DNA from: Thalassia testudinum
Taxonomy: Eukaryota; Streptophyta; Magnoliopsida; Alismatales; Hydrocharitaceae
NCBI GenBank assembly: GCA_037157565.1
Contig: JAZHRO010000063.1
Coordinates: forward strand, 13,498,001 to 13,562,000
Direction of reading: 5' to 3'
Length of the DNA: 64,000 bases
Below the pieces are notes generated by a model. It made no database searches, had not been told where the DNA came from, and saw nothing but the letters and a program-made list of their open reading frames with translations. Below, in pieces: positions 34,335 to 47,050 of the stretch. Each line of letters starts with the position of its first letter. The stretch's first letter is position 1. The position numbers and the translations under genes are program-made.

Positions 34335-36253
34335 GTAGCCAAGGAGTGCAGGCTAGGCAGGTTATTAGGTCAGGCAGATCCATGGGGTAGATGTCACGGA
34401 CAAGGCCAGTGAAGGTGTAGGAGGACCTCACCCTCAGTGATTGGATGCAAACAGCCCCATTCACTTTTCGGTATTATGCGGCTACAAGTGGTTCTTCATA
34501 TCCGAGGTGGGACTAAATGTTCCACCTTTCTTCCACGCAGTGCAGCAACAAGGTATTCAGTCAAATTGACAGGGTTGCGGCTGCTGAAGCCCTTGCATGA
34601 GGACTTGGACTCCTGCAAGCCTCAATTCCGCATGGCCTGGAGTTATCCCCTAGAGCGAAAATGCCCTAGAGTAGCTTGAAGCCTACTCGAAGCATGGTAT
34701 CAATGGCAGGTTTGGCCTGATACTTGAAATTCAAGAAAAGGGGCCTTATGGCTTTGTGAGATGGTTCAGCAGGATCACTATGGCATGGGGAATGTGACGA
34801 TGGCAATGCCGTGTTGTGTGAGTGGCTATGGTGGCTGGACAGATGCGGTTATGGCTGGTGAGAGTGGGTTTGTACGGGAAGGTGTTTGGGTAGATGGAAC
34901 AGCAAATAGCGAGATAGGAAATGAGTGGGGAGGTGTGGTAGAGGTTGTGAGCTTGTTGGCGAGGTGGATGGAGGTGCGTAGCAGTGGGAACACCTTGCCG
35001 GAGGAGTGGCCGAAGCTGGAGGAGATGAAGGTGTTTAGTATCGTTGGTGGTCGGATTTGGGAAATAAAGAGATGAGAAGTAGGAGAGATAGGGAATCTAA
35101 GAATCTACTCCAAGGACGAAAAGGTGAAGAGATTCCCATTCCGGTGTGGTTGCCAGATGTGGGGAAGATGAACCTCCGTAGGAGAGACAGTGGTGAAGAT
35201 AGGGAAACGACGGCGACAGCCAGTATTGTACGACGCGGAGGACGGCGAGGAAGATGAATTTGCCACTGGTTTTGTGGTCAGACAACGAGAGGAGTCGGAG
35301 AGAGACCTCCGAAGCTTGTGGAGATTTGCGACTGAAGAAGCAAGCTTCCCAAGCTTTAAAATCTCACCAGGGAAGGAAACTTCTTGATACCCAAATATCT
35401 CATGCGTTCACATGAGAGATTGGGAAAGATCTGGAGCACATGGATGGGCTTAGATTGAATGGAATTTCTCAAGAAGTCTCCCTTCCAATTTTGGAAGGGA
35501 TTGATTGAATAGAGAAGGAGTTCCCTTCAATCAAAGGTCACCGAAGAAGGATTTCTCTGCGATAATGGCAGAGGCACCTAATTGTGAATACGAAGAAGTT
35601 AGGGGCTGAATCCAAGGGTTTTTGAAAGTTGGGGGTATAAATGTAATCAAACAAGACCATTTTGCAAACTAGGTCAAGACAAGCTCATCTTGGGTCCAAA
35701 TTTTGGTACAAGCCTAATTTGGACCTAAAAAATCCAATGGTGAAGTTGGATTTTGGTTTTGACTACGTTCAACTAGGTAATTTATGTAAAAACCCAAATT
35801 AGGAAAAATATCTGTCTAAGACTCCATTTTGGGTCAAGATGGGTTCTGATGGTCAAATTGAAGATACTAAACCCTAGAGAATTTTTTTCTATGATGTTTA
35901 GAGGGTTTATGTGAATTTTATCCTAACCAGAACCTTGGTTAATTAAGTGGATCTATTTTTAGGGTTTCAAAAGTCATTTGATTCTCAAAATACATGCAAA
36001 CCCTTTTCTGTCTAATCTAACCCACTTGTTATCTTATTAAGACCATTTGACCTTTATTCAGCCCTTGAGAAATTTTGTGGTTATACTGCATTCATGATAA
36101 GCTGGTAAAATTGTAGTTTTAACCCTAGTTTCTTATTTTTCTCTCAGAATGGTTATATAGTGAGTTATGGTTCTCTGGCAGTTATGTAGGAGCATTTGCT
36201 GACTTAATTGGGTCAAAATGAGCTAGTTATGGCTCATGATGGCATTCCCATCA
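34335..36253 (-). repeat. G3 3' LTR (left copy), truncated
   Basis: It matches 41738-43748 and ends GGCATTCCCATCA. Homology starts at TAGTAGCC directly after the CACTA end. The loss corresponds to the U5 side of the LTR in element orientation. Either CACTA-1 inserted here and the rest of the LTR lies beyond its other end, or a deletion or recombination joined the two. Glycine/valine-rich short ORFs on the plus strand also occur in the partner LTR but with shifts, and are not called. Confidence 0.85.
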
Positions 36254-36291
36254 TACCCCCACGCCAAGCTTTTGCTAGTCCCTTAGCAAAA
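36254..36291 (-). promoter_or_regulatory. G3 polypurine tract with stem-loop A
   Basis: Sense-strand TGGCGTGGGGGTA abuts the LTR. The perfect stem TTTTGCTA/TAGCAAAA lies at 36270-36291 with a 6-base loop. Confidence 0.7.
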
Positions 36292-37604
36292 TTTCAAGGT
36301 GTTAACTTTGATTCTTGACCATAAAATCTTTTGATGCTTAAAAAAACTTTGTTGTGTGCTTCCTTTTGCAAATTAGGTCAGAATGACGATAGTAGGCCTA
36401 GAGGGACTCAAGTACTAACCAAGATCCAAACCTAACCAACTCTAACCTCAATCTGTCGTGAAGGTTTCTAAGACCCATAGGAACTAACCTAAGGTTCGTT
36501 GAACTCCACGGTTAAAGCACCCATGCTTATAACATGTTTTAGCCTCGGTTCAGTTAGTAGTGTGTTTTTGTTAGAGAGAAATAAAGGAATTTTTCTTTAT
36601 TTTTGGAGAGTTTTCTCTCTCTTATCTTTTTATTTCTAGCTTTGGATTGGCTTCACAACACGATCTATATCGAATTCCTAGTCCCCATCATCAATCCTCG
36701 CAGGGTCCCTGGCAATCGATGCTTCGAGATAGCACCACCCATGGCAACCCCCAGAACCCTGGCTTTCGAGATTTTGAGATAATCTTGCCCATGGCATTAT
36801 GTAGCTAAATCAAGACTCTGGCAATCGACATTTCATGATAATGCCGCCCATGGCATCTGAACCAGCACAGGGTGCATACATGCCCCCAATAGGATATGTA
36901 GATATCCTAGGATATAAGCACCGAGGAGAAGATATGTTATTGTGCATCTTCGAGGGGAATTTCCCGCCTCTCCGCACTGGGAACTCATCTAAATCAACTT
37001 GTGTTGATCAACCGCTCCTAATCTTGGTGACTTTTTCAGAACAATTTAAACACATTTGGGTGATTTTGATACTTAGGCGCACTGAACCAGACTGTGTGTG
37101 GATTAGGGTGCTTAGGTTATCGAGTCCCTCAAACCAGAGGTTAGTTAACGAGGTTGAATAATCCCTAAGCCTTAGACCTAATACTTAAGCTTCGCATTTT
37201 CCCCAACCTCTTGAGGACTATCCAGATCTTAGCAGATACTTGAATTTTTTAAGCCTTGGATTATAGCCCAAAATGCGTAAAATCAACGTTCCTACTAATC
37301 TCTTCTTTGTTTTATTACCACTTTTTGTCTTTCTTTCTTTTGATATGGTCTAGAACTAAGTCAATTGCTTAATTTCTTACTGATGACTATCTCTTTTTCT
37401 TTTCTTTATAAATTATGCTTCTTTTTGACATTTTTATCCCCTCCCTTTTTCTCCTGAAAATCTGATATGCCACCAAAATTTCCTCTCCTCTCATATTTTT
37501 ATTTCTTTTCAAGAATTTTTTTTATTTTTTGGTATTTTTGGAATATGTGATTTTTTTTTGTGAGAACCCTTCCGAACTTTGATTTTTGAATGCTTGCACT
37601 TTAT
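36292..37604 (-). other. G3 3' UTR
   Basis: Non-coding. It contains the three-fold CTGGCAATCGA / CGCCCATGG repeat (36710-36860) and the TGCCCCCAATAGGATAT block as in G2. A long pyrimidine-rich stretch (37300-37560, plus strand) follows. The part 36254-37150 is nearly repeated in inverted orientation at 43749-44637 (G4). Confidence 0.7.
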
Positions 37605-37645
37605 CACCCCCCCATACCTCAGTTTTGCAATGTCCTCATTGTAAA
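37605..37645 (-). promoter_or_regulatory. Motif B in G3
   Basis: CAATG/CATTG stem around TCCT (plus strand) next to a CCCCCCCATACC run. The position between acidic ORF and 3' UTR is the same as in G2. Confidence 0.6.
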
Positions 37646-37824
37646 CGGAGGGTGTGAAATAGTTTTGGGTTCAAGGGTGGGCGAATGGGTCGGGAATGAC
37701 TATTGCGGATGATTTCAAGCTCTGGCACGTGTACCAGAGGTGGGATCGACAGTTCTAAAATCAAACTCAAGGTGCAATAAACATGAAGTACAGAAAGATA
37801 ATCAGAAGGATATCGATTTTTCTT

Positions 37825-39579
37825 TTATTTTTTTATTTTTGGAATCATAGGTTGCCTCCTGTTAAGCGTTAAATTCAACGCCTTCAGTCGAGCAGGAAAA
37901 TGGTATTCAAAAGGAGTGATCAAACCAAATGAGTTTTGCAGAACAAGCACATTGATCAAAAGCCTGGTTGGTCCAACCAGGTGCTTGTTCAGATCAACAG
38001 GCTGATGATGCAGTCTAAACCTAATCAATCTGGTGGGTTGATAAATGTAGATCAAGAGATGTGGAACCCACCATATACTTTGAAACTCGAAATGGTATGG
38101 TAGTGTATAGCTAAGGTTTGGCTGAGTCGAATCAGCCTGATCAGTGTAGGGATCCTTAAATGAAAAAGAATCAGTGGAGGGTGTAGGAACCCTACAGGAG
38201 TCATCAGAGAAGGATGGGGCATGATTTGTAGTCTGATCGATGTCTGAAACCCAATAAAAATGTGGAGGAGAATCATCTGCAACTAGCTCATTAAGAGGGG
38301 AACCATAACAAAAATTGAGCCTAGTTGTGGGTCAGGGTTGAAAATGAGTTTGAATAGGTTCTATAGAGGAGGTGGCATCAATACAAATTGTGTGTGAGGG
38401 CTAATCTAAAAAAAAATTAAAGGTGGGTTCATTTAGAGAGTCTTCATAGTGGCCATCAAACTCAAAGGTAAATGCCTGAAGAGTGTTTATAGGATGAAAG
38501 AAATCAGAGTCAAGAAAAGATTCGAACTCTGGATTGTAGACACTCTTGGCAATTTTCATTTTTGATTCCTAAGTATCAAAAAGAAATGACTCCATCTCAA
38601 TGGAACCTGAGTTTAAATTAATGATCTTGGTATTAGGGATCTCAAAGTCAGAGTCAAAGAATGGATCATGTGTGCTGAGGTCATAGATTGGCTCATAGTC
38701 ATCAGGAAACAATGGTTCTCCGAAATCATAGTAAGATTCGAAATCATTGGAGAAATTGTGAGAATCAACTTCTGAATTTGATTCGAGATCAGAGGATCCA
38801 CCACAGAATAAATTACAAGATTTAGACTCAACAACCTCACTTGGGTCTAGCCTACTTGTAGTTTCCGAGCTTAAAAAGGTGTCCCTATTGGGTCTAGGCT
38901 CGGGTTTTTGGCATGTCGAGAAGACCCAATCAAAAGCCCACTCTTCCAACTCCTCAATTTCTGTATCGTAGATTGGCGTGACTTCCAAAAAATCAATCTG
39001 TATTTCTGAGGATGTTGGAGAGGTATATTCATCAAATAAAGGCCCAAAATCATAATCCAAATTCAAACTTTGATTTTTGTCATACGGGGCCTTATAATTA
39101 TCCCAAGAAGATTCAGATCCAGATTCTAAGCTAAGGATGTGGGTTGAATTACTATAATCTAGGTCAAAATTGCCTTCGGGGGTCACCTTATCAGAGTAAG
39201 GGGCGGGATTTACACCCTTGAGAGGTTCTGATTCAATCTCATTATTACAAGAGTCTAGGAATTCTATGCTTGGTGAACCAAGGTTTTGGTTTTCTAGGGC
39301 TGGCTCAAAATTGTGTTCTCCTGCAATTGGGACCTCCCAACCTATTTCAAGATCAGGCATATCATATTCCATCTGGGTTGGGAATCCACATCAACCTTGT
39401 GTCTCAAACCTGGGATTTGGGAAATCAGGTAGATCCTTAGTATTGTTCCAAGATGTTTCGCTGAATGTTTGGGGAATGTACAAGTATTTTTGATCGAATA
39501 TCTGCTTTAATAATTTTATCATCTCCTCCCATTTTTCAAGATCTTCTTGGTGTCTTTCCCAAAGTACAAGATTTGTCAT
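37825..39579 (-). pseudogene. G3 acidic protein of unknown function, broken
   Basis: Not recognised. The main frame 38569-39372 (267 codons, start MEYDMPDLEIGWEVPI) is rich in D, E, S, N and aromatic residues, e.g. DYDFGPLFDEY, DSHNFSNDFESYYDFG and DDYEPIYDLSTHD. Upstream on the same strand 39391-39579 (EKWEEMIKLLKQIF, then YLYIPQTFSET) is probably its N-terminal part. Downstream pieces at 38052-38282 and 37825-38055 are likely the decayed C-terminal part. Position and composition equal the G2 and G5 acidic ORFs, though I cannot align them residue by residue. No catalytic motif is seen. Confidence 0.5.
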
Positions 39580-41032
39580 GCATTGGAGGTATTCAAAGTT
39601 ATGTAATTTTTCTAACTAAATGTATCCTATCATGAGAACGTCCCGGGTGGATCCATTAGTTACTTGTGTTATCATTACGTGGGCACAATTTATAATCAAG
39701 GTTATTGTTGTCGATACATTAACCTGAATGCCTTCAATTGGTTTTGAGGTTTTGTAATCAATCTCATAAAATCTAAGGGCATCCTCGAGCAATCTTTCAT
39801 AGTTCTTTGAGATTCAGGTTTCTTCAATGGTTTTCCTAAGTAGCTAGGTTGCATTTTTGAATCAGATGGTGAAATCAAGATGCAGAATCAAAATGCAAGT
39901 TTAGATCGAGATTGATTAGATCTGAAAAAGATTCCCAAGAAAATCTGTGTGCTCTAAATAGAAGGGATGAGGAACTGGATGTGATATTGACCCAATCAAG
40001 GCACTCAAAGATTTTGGATGACTATAGAGGTTCGGGGCGGATGATACCCCTGGATCAGAAAGTCATTCACTGGAGAATTACCTCGGTAGCTAGGAAGGGA
40101 GAGTCCCGCAAAGACCCCTACATGGTAGAGCGCCCCCACAGGTTACAAGGTTTCCCCCACCCGACCTTCCTTGTCACTAAGGGTCCAGGTAGACTAGAAT
40201 GGATAACTTGACCTCTTAAGTCTACTAGTTTTATGTCCTAATTTGTGCCTTTGTTTTTACTTGAATTAGCAGTTGATTTGACTTGTGTCCTAATTTGGAG
40301 GTTGGTTGGACTACAATGTAGACCAACTTTACCTGACCTGCCCTAAAGATGGTAGAATGAACTCTAGGTCAAGACCTAGAAATCACCCTGTTTTGACTCC
40401 CAGGTTATTAGGTCCAAGGATTTTAGGGTTCAAGTGAATTTAGAGCTAGATTTTAGGGTTTTTCATGATTAAATCTTTTCAATAAAGGGCTTGGATAGTA
40501 CACAAATGCGGGTGGGTTTGTTATCTTTTATGCAGGAAAATGTGAACTAGCACTCCAAAACACTAAAAATTGAAACCCTAATTGGTTCTATTTCCAAGTC
40601 CAACTAAAACAAATGTTCACTTTGGGCCTTTAAGGAAGAAATGTGTTCGCCCAATGGTGATTTAGAAATTAAGCGTAGATTCTAAATAGGAACAGGAATT
40701 TTTTTTTGGGGTAGGGAATTCATAGAATCGCTTCAAACTTCTCTTAGATTTGAAAGAATTTTTGCAAATCAGGAAACTTGCCCTTTTAATTGATGATTAC
40801 TATAACAAATAAGGCAGTTCATTCCTAATTTATTATTTCCTTTTTTTCTTTTGTCTTCCTAAGATTAGAAGGTTGATTAGGGAAGAATGGAGAAGTTACC
40901 TACCCTGGTGTAGTTGTTTTGCATGGAAGATCACCTTGTGAAGTACCTCGCAAAATCACAAAAAGCAAACAGGGCAAGTTAGTGCTAAAATATAATCAAA
41001 TAAAGCAGAGATAGTGGTGAATTGCACGTTGC
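39580..41032 (-). other. G3 5' leader
   Basis: Non-coding stretch between the primer site and the acidic ORF, 1.4 kb. The plus-strand ORF 39912-40211 has no support. I see no gag remnant. Confidence 0.55.
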
Positions 41033-41050
41033 TCCTTGGCAATGGCACCA
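41033..41050 (-). promoter_or_regulatory. G3 primer-binding site (tRNA-Asp type, mutated)
   Basis: Sense strand TGGTGCCATTGCCAAGGA, three bases inside the LTR end. It differs from the exact tRNA-Asp complement by a few transitions. Confidence 0.8.
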
Positions 41051-41053
41051 AAA

Positions 41054-43748
41054 TGTTAACGCGGTGAAATCGAGTTTAAAATAAAGCATTGTAATATAGT
41101 CAAAATCGCTTTGAAAATAAATAGATTTTTATTACTCGAAATGATTCTGAGGTCGAACACAGGGAGCAAATGGAATTCACACACTAATCTCAACAATTAA
41201 TGTAATTTGAACACAAAATATTACTCAAAAATTAATTTGCAATGTAGAGCATATGAGTATATGAAAAGTAAAAGAATTTTAGATAAAATAATGGTGGTTT
41301 GAATCACCAATTATAAGTCTAATACATAGAATAATTAATCAAATTTACTAAAGGAGATAGTATGAAATCAAATGTCTGATTTTGCAACTAGACATCTTAA
41401 ATGACGTTTGCTACTGTATCCATTTTGCTTTTCTTTGTCTACATGCCTCTTCCTTCTTTTCTGCAGCTGAACCTTCTCTTTTCTTATTTCTTTCTTTGAC
41501 CCTTTCTTTGTAACTCTTCTTCTACTTCTCTTCTTCCTCTTCTTCCTCTTCATGCACAAAGGGCAAATTCTCTGGCTTTCCTCTTCTGAATCCGGCTAAG
41601 TGCCAGCCAGACTTCCCTGTTCCAAAAGTCCCCCTTCCCCTGCATAACTCTCCTTCTCTCTTAGGTCACGCTTTCTCAAAGCCACAGGGTATCTGGGTAA
41701 TCAGACCCAGCGTACCCGGGACTAGGGCTACCTGCAGTGGGTAGTAGCCGAGGAGTGCAGGCTAGGCGGGTTATCGAGTCAGCCATATCTGTAGGTGAGA
41801 TGTCACGGACGAGACCAGTGAAGGTGTAGGAGGACCTCACCCTTATTGATTGGAGGCAAACAACCCCATTCACTTTTGGGTATTATGCGGCTACAAGTGG
41901 TTCTTCATATCCGAGGTAGGACTAAATGTTCTACCTTTCCTCTTTGTAGCACAGTAGCAAGGTATGCAGTTAAATTGATGGGGCTGCAGCTACTGAAGAC
42001 CTTCCGTGAGGACTTGGACTCCTGCAGGCCTCAATTCCACATGGTCTAGAGTTATCCCCTGGAGCGGAAATGCCCTGGAGCAGCTTGAAGCTTGCTCGAA
42101 GCACGACGTCAATGGCAGGTTTGGCTTGGTATCTGAAATTCAAGAAAAGGGGCCTCATGGCCATGTCAGAAGGTTCAACAGGATCTTCGTGGCATGGCGA
42201 ATGTGATGATGGCAGTGGTGTGTTGCACGAGTGGCTGTGGTGGCTAGACAGATGTGGTTATGGCCAATGAGAGTGGGTTTGTTTGGGAAGGTGTTTGGGT
42301 GGATGGAACGACGAATATGGATATAGGAAATGAGAGGGGAGGCATGGTAGAGGTTGTGAGCTTGTCGACGAGGTGGATGGAGGTGCGTAGTGATGGGAAC
42401 ACCTCACCGGAGGAGTGGACAGAGATGGAGGAGATGAACGTGTTTATTATCGTCGGTGGTCAGATTTGGGAATTAAAGAGAGGAGAAGAAAGTAGGAGAG
42501 ATAAGGAATCTAGGAATCTACTCTAAGAATGAAAAGATGAAGGGATTCCCACACTGCTGTGGTTGCCAGACGTGGGGAAGACGAACCTCCGTAGGAGAGA
42601 CGACGACAGCTAATATTGCATGACACAGAGGATGGTGAGGAAGATGAATCCACCACTAGTTTTGTGGTCGAATGATGAGAGGTGTCGGAGAGAGATCATC
42701 GGAGCTTACAGAGATTTGCGGCCAAAGAGGAGAGAGGAAGATGGGGGAGTTCCGGCCAAATTTCAAGCTCAAGAGCACGGTCTGATCAGGAGGTTCTTTT
42801 ATAGACCTCTGGAGGAAGTTTTGAGCTTGGGAAGCTTGGGAAGCAAGCTTCCCAAGCTTTAAAAGCTCGCCAGAGAAGGAAACTTCTTGATACCCAAATC
42901 TCATGTGTTCGCATGAGAGATTAGGAGAGATCTGGAGCATATGGACAGGTTTAGATTGAAGGGAATTTCTCCAGGAGTCTCCCTTCCAATTTTGGAAGGG
43001 ATCGATTGAATAGAGTTCTCTTCAATAAAAGGTCACCGAGGAAGGATTTCTCTGCGGTAATGGTGGAGGGACCTAACTGTGAAGATGACAAAGAAGTTAG
43101 GGGGCTAAATGCAAGGGTTTTTGAAAGTTGGGGGTATAAATGTAACCAGACAAGAGCATTTTGCAAACTAGGTCAAAGCAAGCTCATCTTGGGTCTAAAT
43201 TTTGGTACAAACTTAATTTGGACCTAAGGAATCTAATGGTGAAGTTGGAGTATGGTTTTGATCACGTTTGACTGGGTAATTTTTGCAAAAACCTAAATTA
43301 GGGTAAATATCTGTCTGAGACTCCATTTTGGGTCAAGATGGGTTCTGATGGTCAAATTGAATGTACTAAACCCTAGAGAATATTTGTATATAACTTTTAG
43401 AGGGTTTATGTGAATTTTATCTTGAACAGAGCCTTGGTTAATTAAGTGGGTCCATTTTTAGGATTTCAAAAGTCATTTAATTCTCAAAACACGTGCAAAC
43501 ACTTTTCTGTCTGATCTAACCCACTTGTTATCATATTAAGAGAATTTGACCTTTATTCAGCCCTTGAGAAAATTCGTGGTTCTACTGCATTCATGATAAG
43601 CTGGAAAATTTGTAGTTTTATCCCTAGTTTCTTATTTTTCTCTCAGAATGCTTATATAGTGAGTTATGGTTCTCTGGCGGTTATGTAGGAACATTTACTT
43701 AATTGGGTCAAAATGAGCTAGTTATGGCTCATGATGGTGTTCCCATCA
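41054..43748 (-). repeat. G3 5' LTR (right copy), full length
   Basis: 2.7 kb, starting TGTTAACGCGG and ending GTTCCCATCA. It includes the U5-type block GGTCGAACACAGGGAGCAAA at 41151-41170. On the sense strand a TATA-type CTATATAA lies near its right end (about 43655). It is immediately followed by G4, whose LTR is homologous but in the opposite orientation. Confidence 0.85.
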
Positions 43749-44596
43749 TATGACCTCTGGTTTGCAGGACTCGATAACCTAAGCAGCCTAATCCACACAC
43801 AAGTATGGTTCAGTGTGCTTAATAATCAAAATCACGCAAAAGCGTTTATTCTATTTTCAAAAAGCTACCTAGATTCAGTGAGCTTATGAACACAAGTTGA
43901 TTTGGACAAGTTACCAGCGTGGAGAGGTGGGAAATTCCACTTGAAGATACTCTATAACATACCGTCTCCTCAATGCTTGTCTCCTTAAATATCTAAATAT
44001 CCTACCGGGGGCATGTAAGCACCTTGTTCTGGTTTAGTTGCTAAGGCCAGGATTAATCTGAAATGTCGATTCTCAGGGCTTAAATTTAGCTATAGAATGC
44101 CATGGCCAGCACTATCTTGAAGTGTCAAAAGCCAGGATTTTGGGGGTTGCCATTTGCGGTGCTATCTCAAAGCATCAAAAGCTAGGGATCCTACAAGGAT
44201 TGATGGTGGGAGCTAGGAATCCGATACAAATCGTGTTTTTGAGCCAATCCAAAATTAGAAATAAAGAAAAGAAAGAGAGAGAAAGCCCTCCAAAAATGAA
44301 AAAATTCCTCTATCCCTCTCTCTTATAAAAACTCACTGCAAATTGAACCTGGACAAACCATGTTACATGCACGGGTGCTTTAACTATGGGGTCCAACGAA
44401 CCTTAGGATAGTTTCTGTGGGCCTTAGAAACCTTCGCGGTAGACTGAAGCTAAAGCTGGTCACATCCAGATCTTGTTTAGTACTTGAGTACCTCTAGGCC
44501 TATTATTAGCATTCTGACCTAATTTCTAAAAGGAAGAATAAATCAGGACTTTGAGCATCAAAAGCATGGTCTAGAATTCAAGTTAATTTCATAAGA

Positions 44597-44637
44597 TTTT
44601 GCTAAGGGACTAGCAAAAGTTAGGCATGGGGGTAAGA
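44597..44637 (+). promoter_or_regulatory. G4 stem-loop A and polypurine tract
   Basis: The plus strand here is the sense strand: stem TTTTGCTA/TAGCAAAA at 44597-44618 (6-base loop AGGGAC minus-shift), then TTAGGCATGGGGGTAAGAGG up to the LTR. This is the mirror image of the other six element ends. Confidence 0.7.
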
Positions 44638-46074
44638 GGATAACGTCATCATCAACCATATCTAGCTTTAGTTAGTCATAATCAATAGATAAATGCTCCT
44701 ACATAATCGCCAGAAGACTGTAATTCACTGCATATCCATTCTGAAAGATAAACATGAAAATAGGGGTAAAACTGTAGTTTTAATAGAATATCCTAATTGC
44801 AGAATAATCACAGGATTTCTCAGGGGTTAATTAAAAGTCAAATGATCATAAATACCTAACAACTGGTCAATGCAGACAGAAACGAGTTTTCATGCTTTTC
44901 GAGAATTAAATGACATCTGAAACCCTAAAAATAGACCCGCTTAATTAATTGAGGTTCCTGTCAGGATAAATTTACCTAAACCTTCTAAAAATCAAATAAA
45001 AATATTCCCTAAGGTTTAGTATACTTGATTTGACCATTGGAACCCATTTTGACCTAAAATAGAGTCTCAGACAGACAATTGCCCTAATTTAGGTTTTTAC
45101 TCAATTTACTTAGTCAAACTTCTTAGAAACCTAAATCCTATTTCATCATCAGATTCCTTGGGTTCAAATTAGGTTTGTACCAAAATTTGGGCGCAACTAG
45201 AGATCATCTTGACCTAGTTTGCATTCCAGTCCAATCTGATTCTTTTTCTTACACACACACCCCTGGCTTTTGAAATTCATTGCAAATAGGTTCATACTTT
45301 TGTCATCATCTTTACAAATAGGTCCCTTCACCACTATCGCGGAAGAACTACTCTAGCAACCTTCAATTAGAGATTTCTCTCTGATTCCTTGATGAGATCT
45401 TTCAAAAATTGGAAGGAGAACTCCTGAGAGAATCTCCATCCATTTGAGCCATTCATTGGGATCTGATTCCTTCCCAAAAGGTCATACAAATACTTTAAAA
45501 TTTAGGGTTCCCTTATGTGCAAGAACCACGTGCTTACAAGCTTGGAATGCCCTTCTAAGCTCTATATAAGATCCTCTGAGGCTTCGCTGATCTCCTTAGC
45601 AAGGTTTTGGGCCACAACAAGTCTTCTTTTCCTCTCTCCGGCTCGCTCCACCTTCTCTCCGATGAGCTTCTCCCTCCATCATCCTATGGTCTCCCAACGA
45701 CCAAACTAGGAGTGCTACGTTCCTCCCTTCCTTCGTCCACTCCGCGACGACCAACTCAGGGGCCCCTAGATCTCCCTCTTCCTTACCGTACCTCCACCGG
45801 AGCATTCTCTTCCACGGCGCCAACCAATCACAGTCGATGCCCTCCTAACCCGTTCGACGAATAAAACTAGGTTTTCCCACCTCCTTTTTCCCTCAACACT
45901 TTTTCCCCCTCATTAAAATCTCGTTTCAACCGTCATTCATGCCATTTGCTCTCCATCTTCCCCACAACTGCCCGAGCTTCGGCGAGGCCTCCACAACTCC
46001 ACAAGCCACCGCTCGCCTCACCACAACTCTCAAAATGTCAATTGTGCCCTACTGACCAAAACCCCTCAACAAAT

Positions 46075-47050
46075 TGTGGGGATTGGTATAAGCACCTCTA
46101 TTTTGATGCACCAAAATTATGTTTATTGCTAAGACTAACATTTCAGGACTATCCTGGATTGAAGCATCTGTTCAAGACACAAGTTCAAATAGTTGCTAAT
46201 GCGCATCCATTTCATTTATTGGAGTCTAGGACTTTATTATAAGGAACCTCAAATAAAACTCAAAAAGATTTTTTCGCGTATCTTTTCAAAACCAAATTTT
46301 AGGGTTATTGATTGATCAAACTTATTAATTGATCGATCAAAACACTTTGATTGACAAACCTACTTATTTGACCGATCAAATCAGTTCATTTTAGGAAGTT
46401 GAGAAAATTCCTCTTGATCGACCAACCAAGCTAGTTGATCGACCAACAAGTGATCGACCAACATTCTTAATTGATCGACCAAAGTACTTTTTGATCGGCC
46501 AATTTTGCTTCTTATTCAAGCAAAACTTTTTGTATAAATAGAGGTCACATGCAGCCCATTCCTACATAACTTTTAACTAGAAACACCATTCAAAAATAGA
46601 GCATCTCGTGCTTATTTCTAAAGGCTTTCATGCCCCATCCTTCATGCTCTTCAAAAGCACAACGCCTCGAACCTCTATGAAAAATCGATTTGATCATTTA
46701 TTGTGGTTCCATAGAATTCATATTCTTGTTACACTATTTTGTTGTTTTGATTTACGGATCCCAAACCTATTTGGAAGATCCGCGATTGTTGTTTTTGCTT
46801 CTCTTCAAGATAAAAGAGAAGGGTTTGTAAGAGGTTGTAACACCCTCATTCAAGTGGTGCGAATAGTGGATTGACTATCTTGTACTAGTCAAAAAAATCC
46901 TAAGCTGGGAGGCTTAGGTAGTGGTTTTTACCTGGATTGAGTTTCAACTATAAATCAAGTGTACTCCATGCATGAATCTCTGTTGTCTTATTCTTTAATC
47001 TAACTCATATTATTTAAAGCAATGCAATTTGCCCCTCCCCTCTAGTATTT
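46075..47050 (+). mobile_element. C1: Copia-type LTR (probably solo) inside G4 LTR
   Basis: It starts TGTGGGGATTGGTATAAGC and has the block TTTATTGCTAAGACTAACAT, a TATA box TATAAATAG (46533-46541) and TTGTAAGAGGTTGTAACACC. Later come GGGAGGCTTAGGTAGTGG and CAAGTGTACTCC, an order I know from plant SIRE/Tork-type Copia LTRs, followed by a C-rich AATTTGCCCCTCCCCTCTAG. No Copia gag-pol is present. The right boundary and target duplication are not resolved. Confidence 0.6.
46303..46505. repeat. Cluster of TTGATCGACCAA-type palindromes
   Basis: At least eight copies of TTGATCGACCAA or near variants (TTGATCGATCAA, TTGACCGATCAA, TTGATCGGCCAA) lie within 200 bp, ending about 30 bp upstream of the C1 TATA box. 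The even spacing and position suggest an upstream regulatory repeat of the LTR promoter. Confidence 0.7.

Larger units (their letters stand above)
34335..43748 (-). mobile_element. Non-autonomous LTR retrotransposon G3 (acidic ORF), left LTR truncated
   Basis: LTR copies at 34335-36253 and 41054-43748 flank an interior of 4.8 kb on the minus strand: primer site, leader, acidic ORF, motif B, 3' UTR, polypurine tract. The left LTR lacks about 680 bp present at the left end of the right LTR (41054-41735) and begins exactly at the CACTA terminus. No gag-pol is present. The right flank TATGA (43749-43753) has no partner to test because of the truncation. The triple CGCCCATG repeat of the 3' UTR links it to G2 and G4. 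Confidence 0.8.

Noticed and set aside
41368..41559. Lys/Arg-rich 63-codon minus-strand ORF
   Set aside because: Produced by a TTCTTC-type pyrimidine tract in the G3 LTR; no conserved frame.
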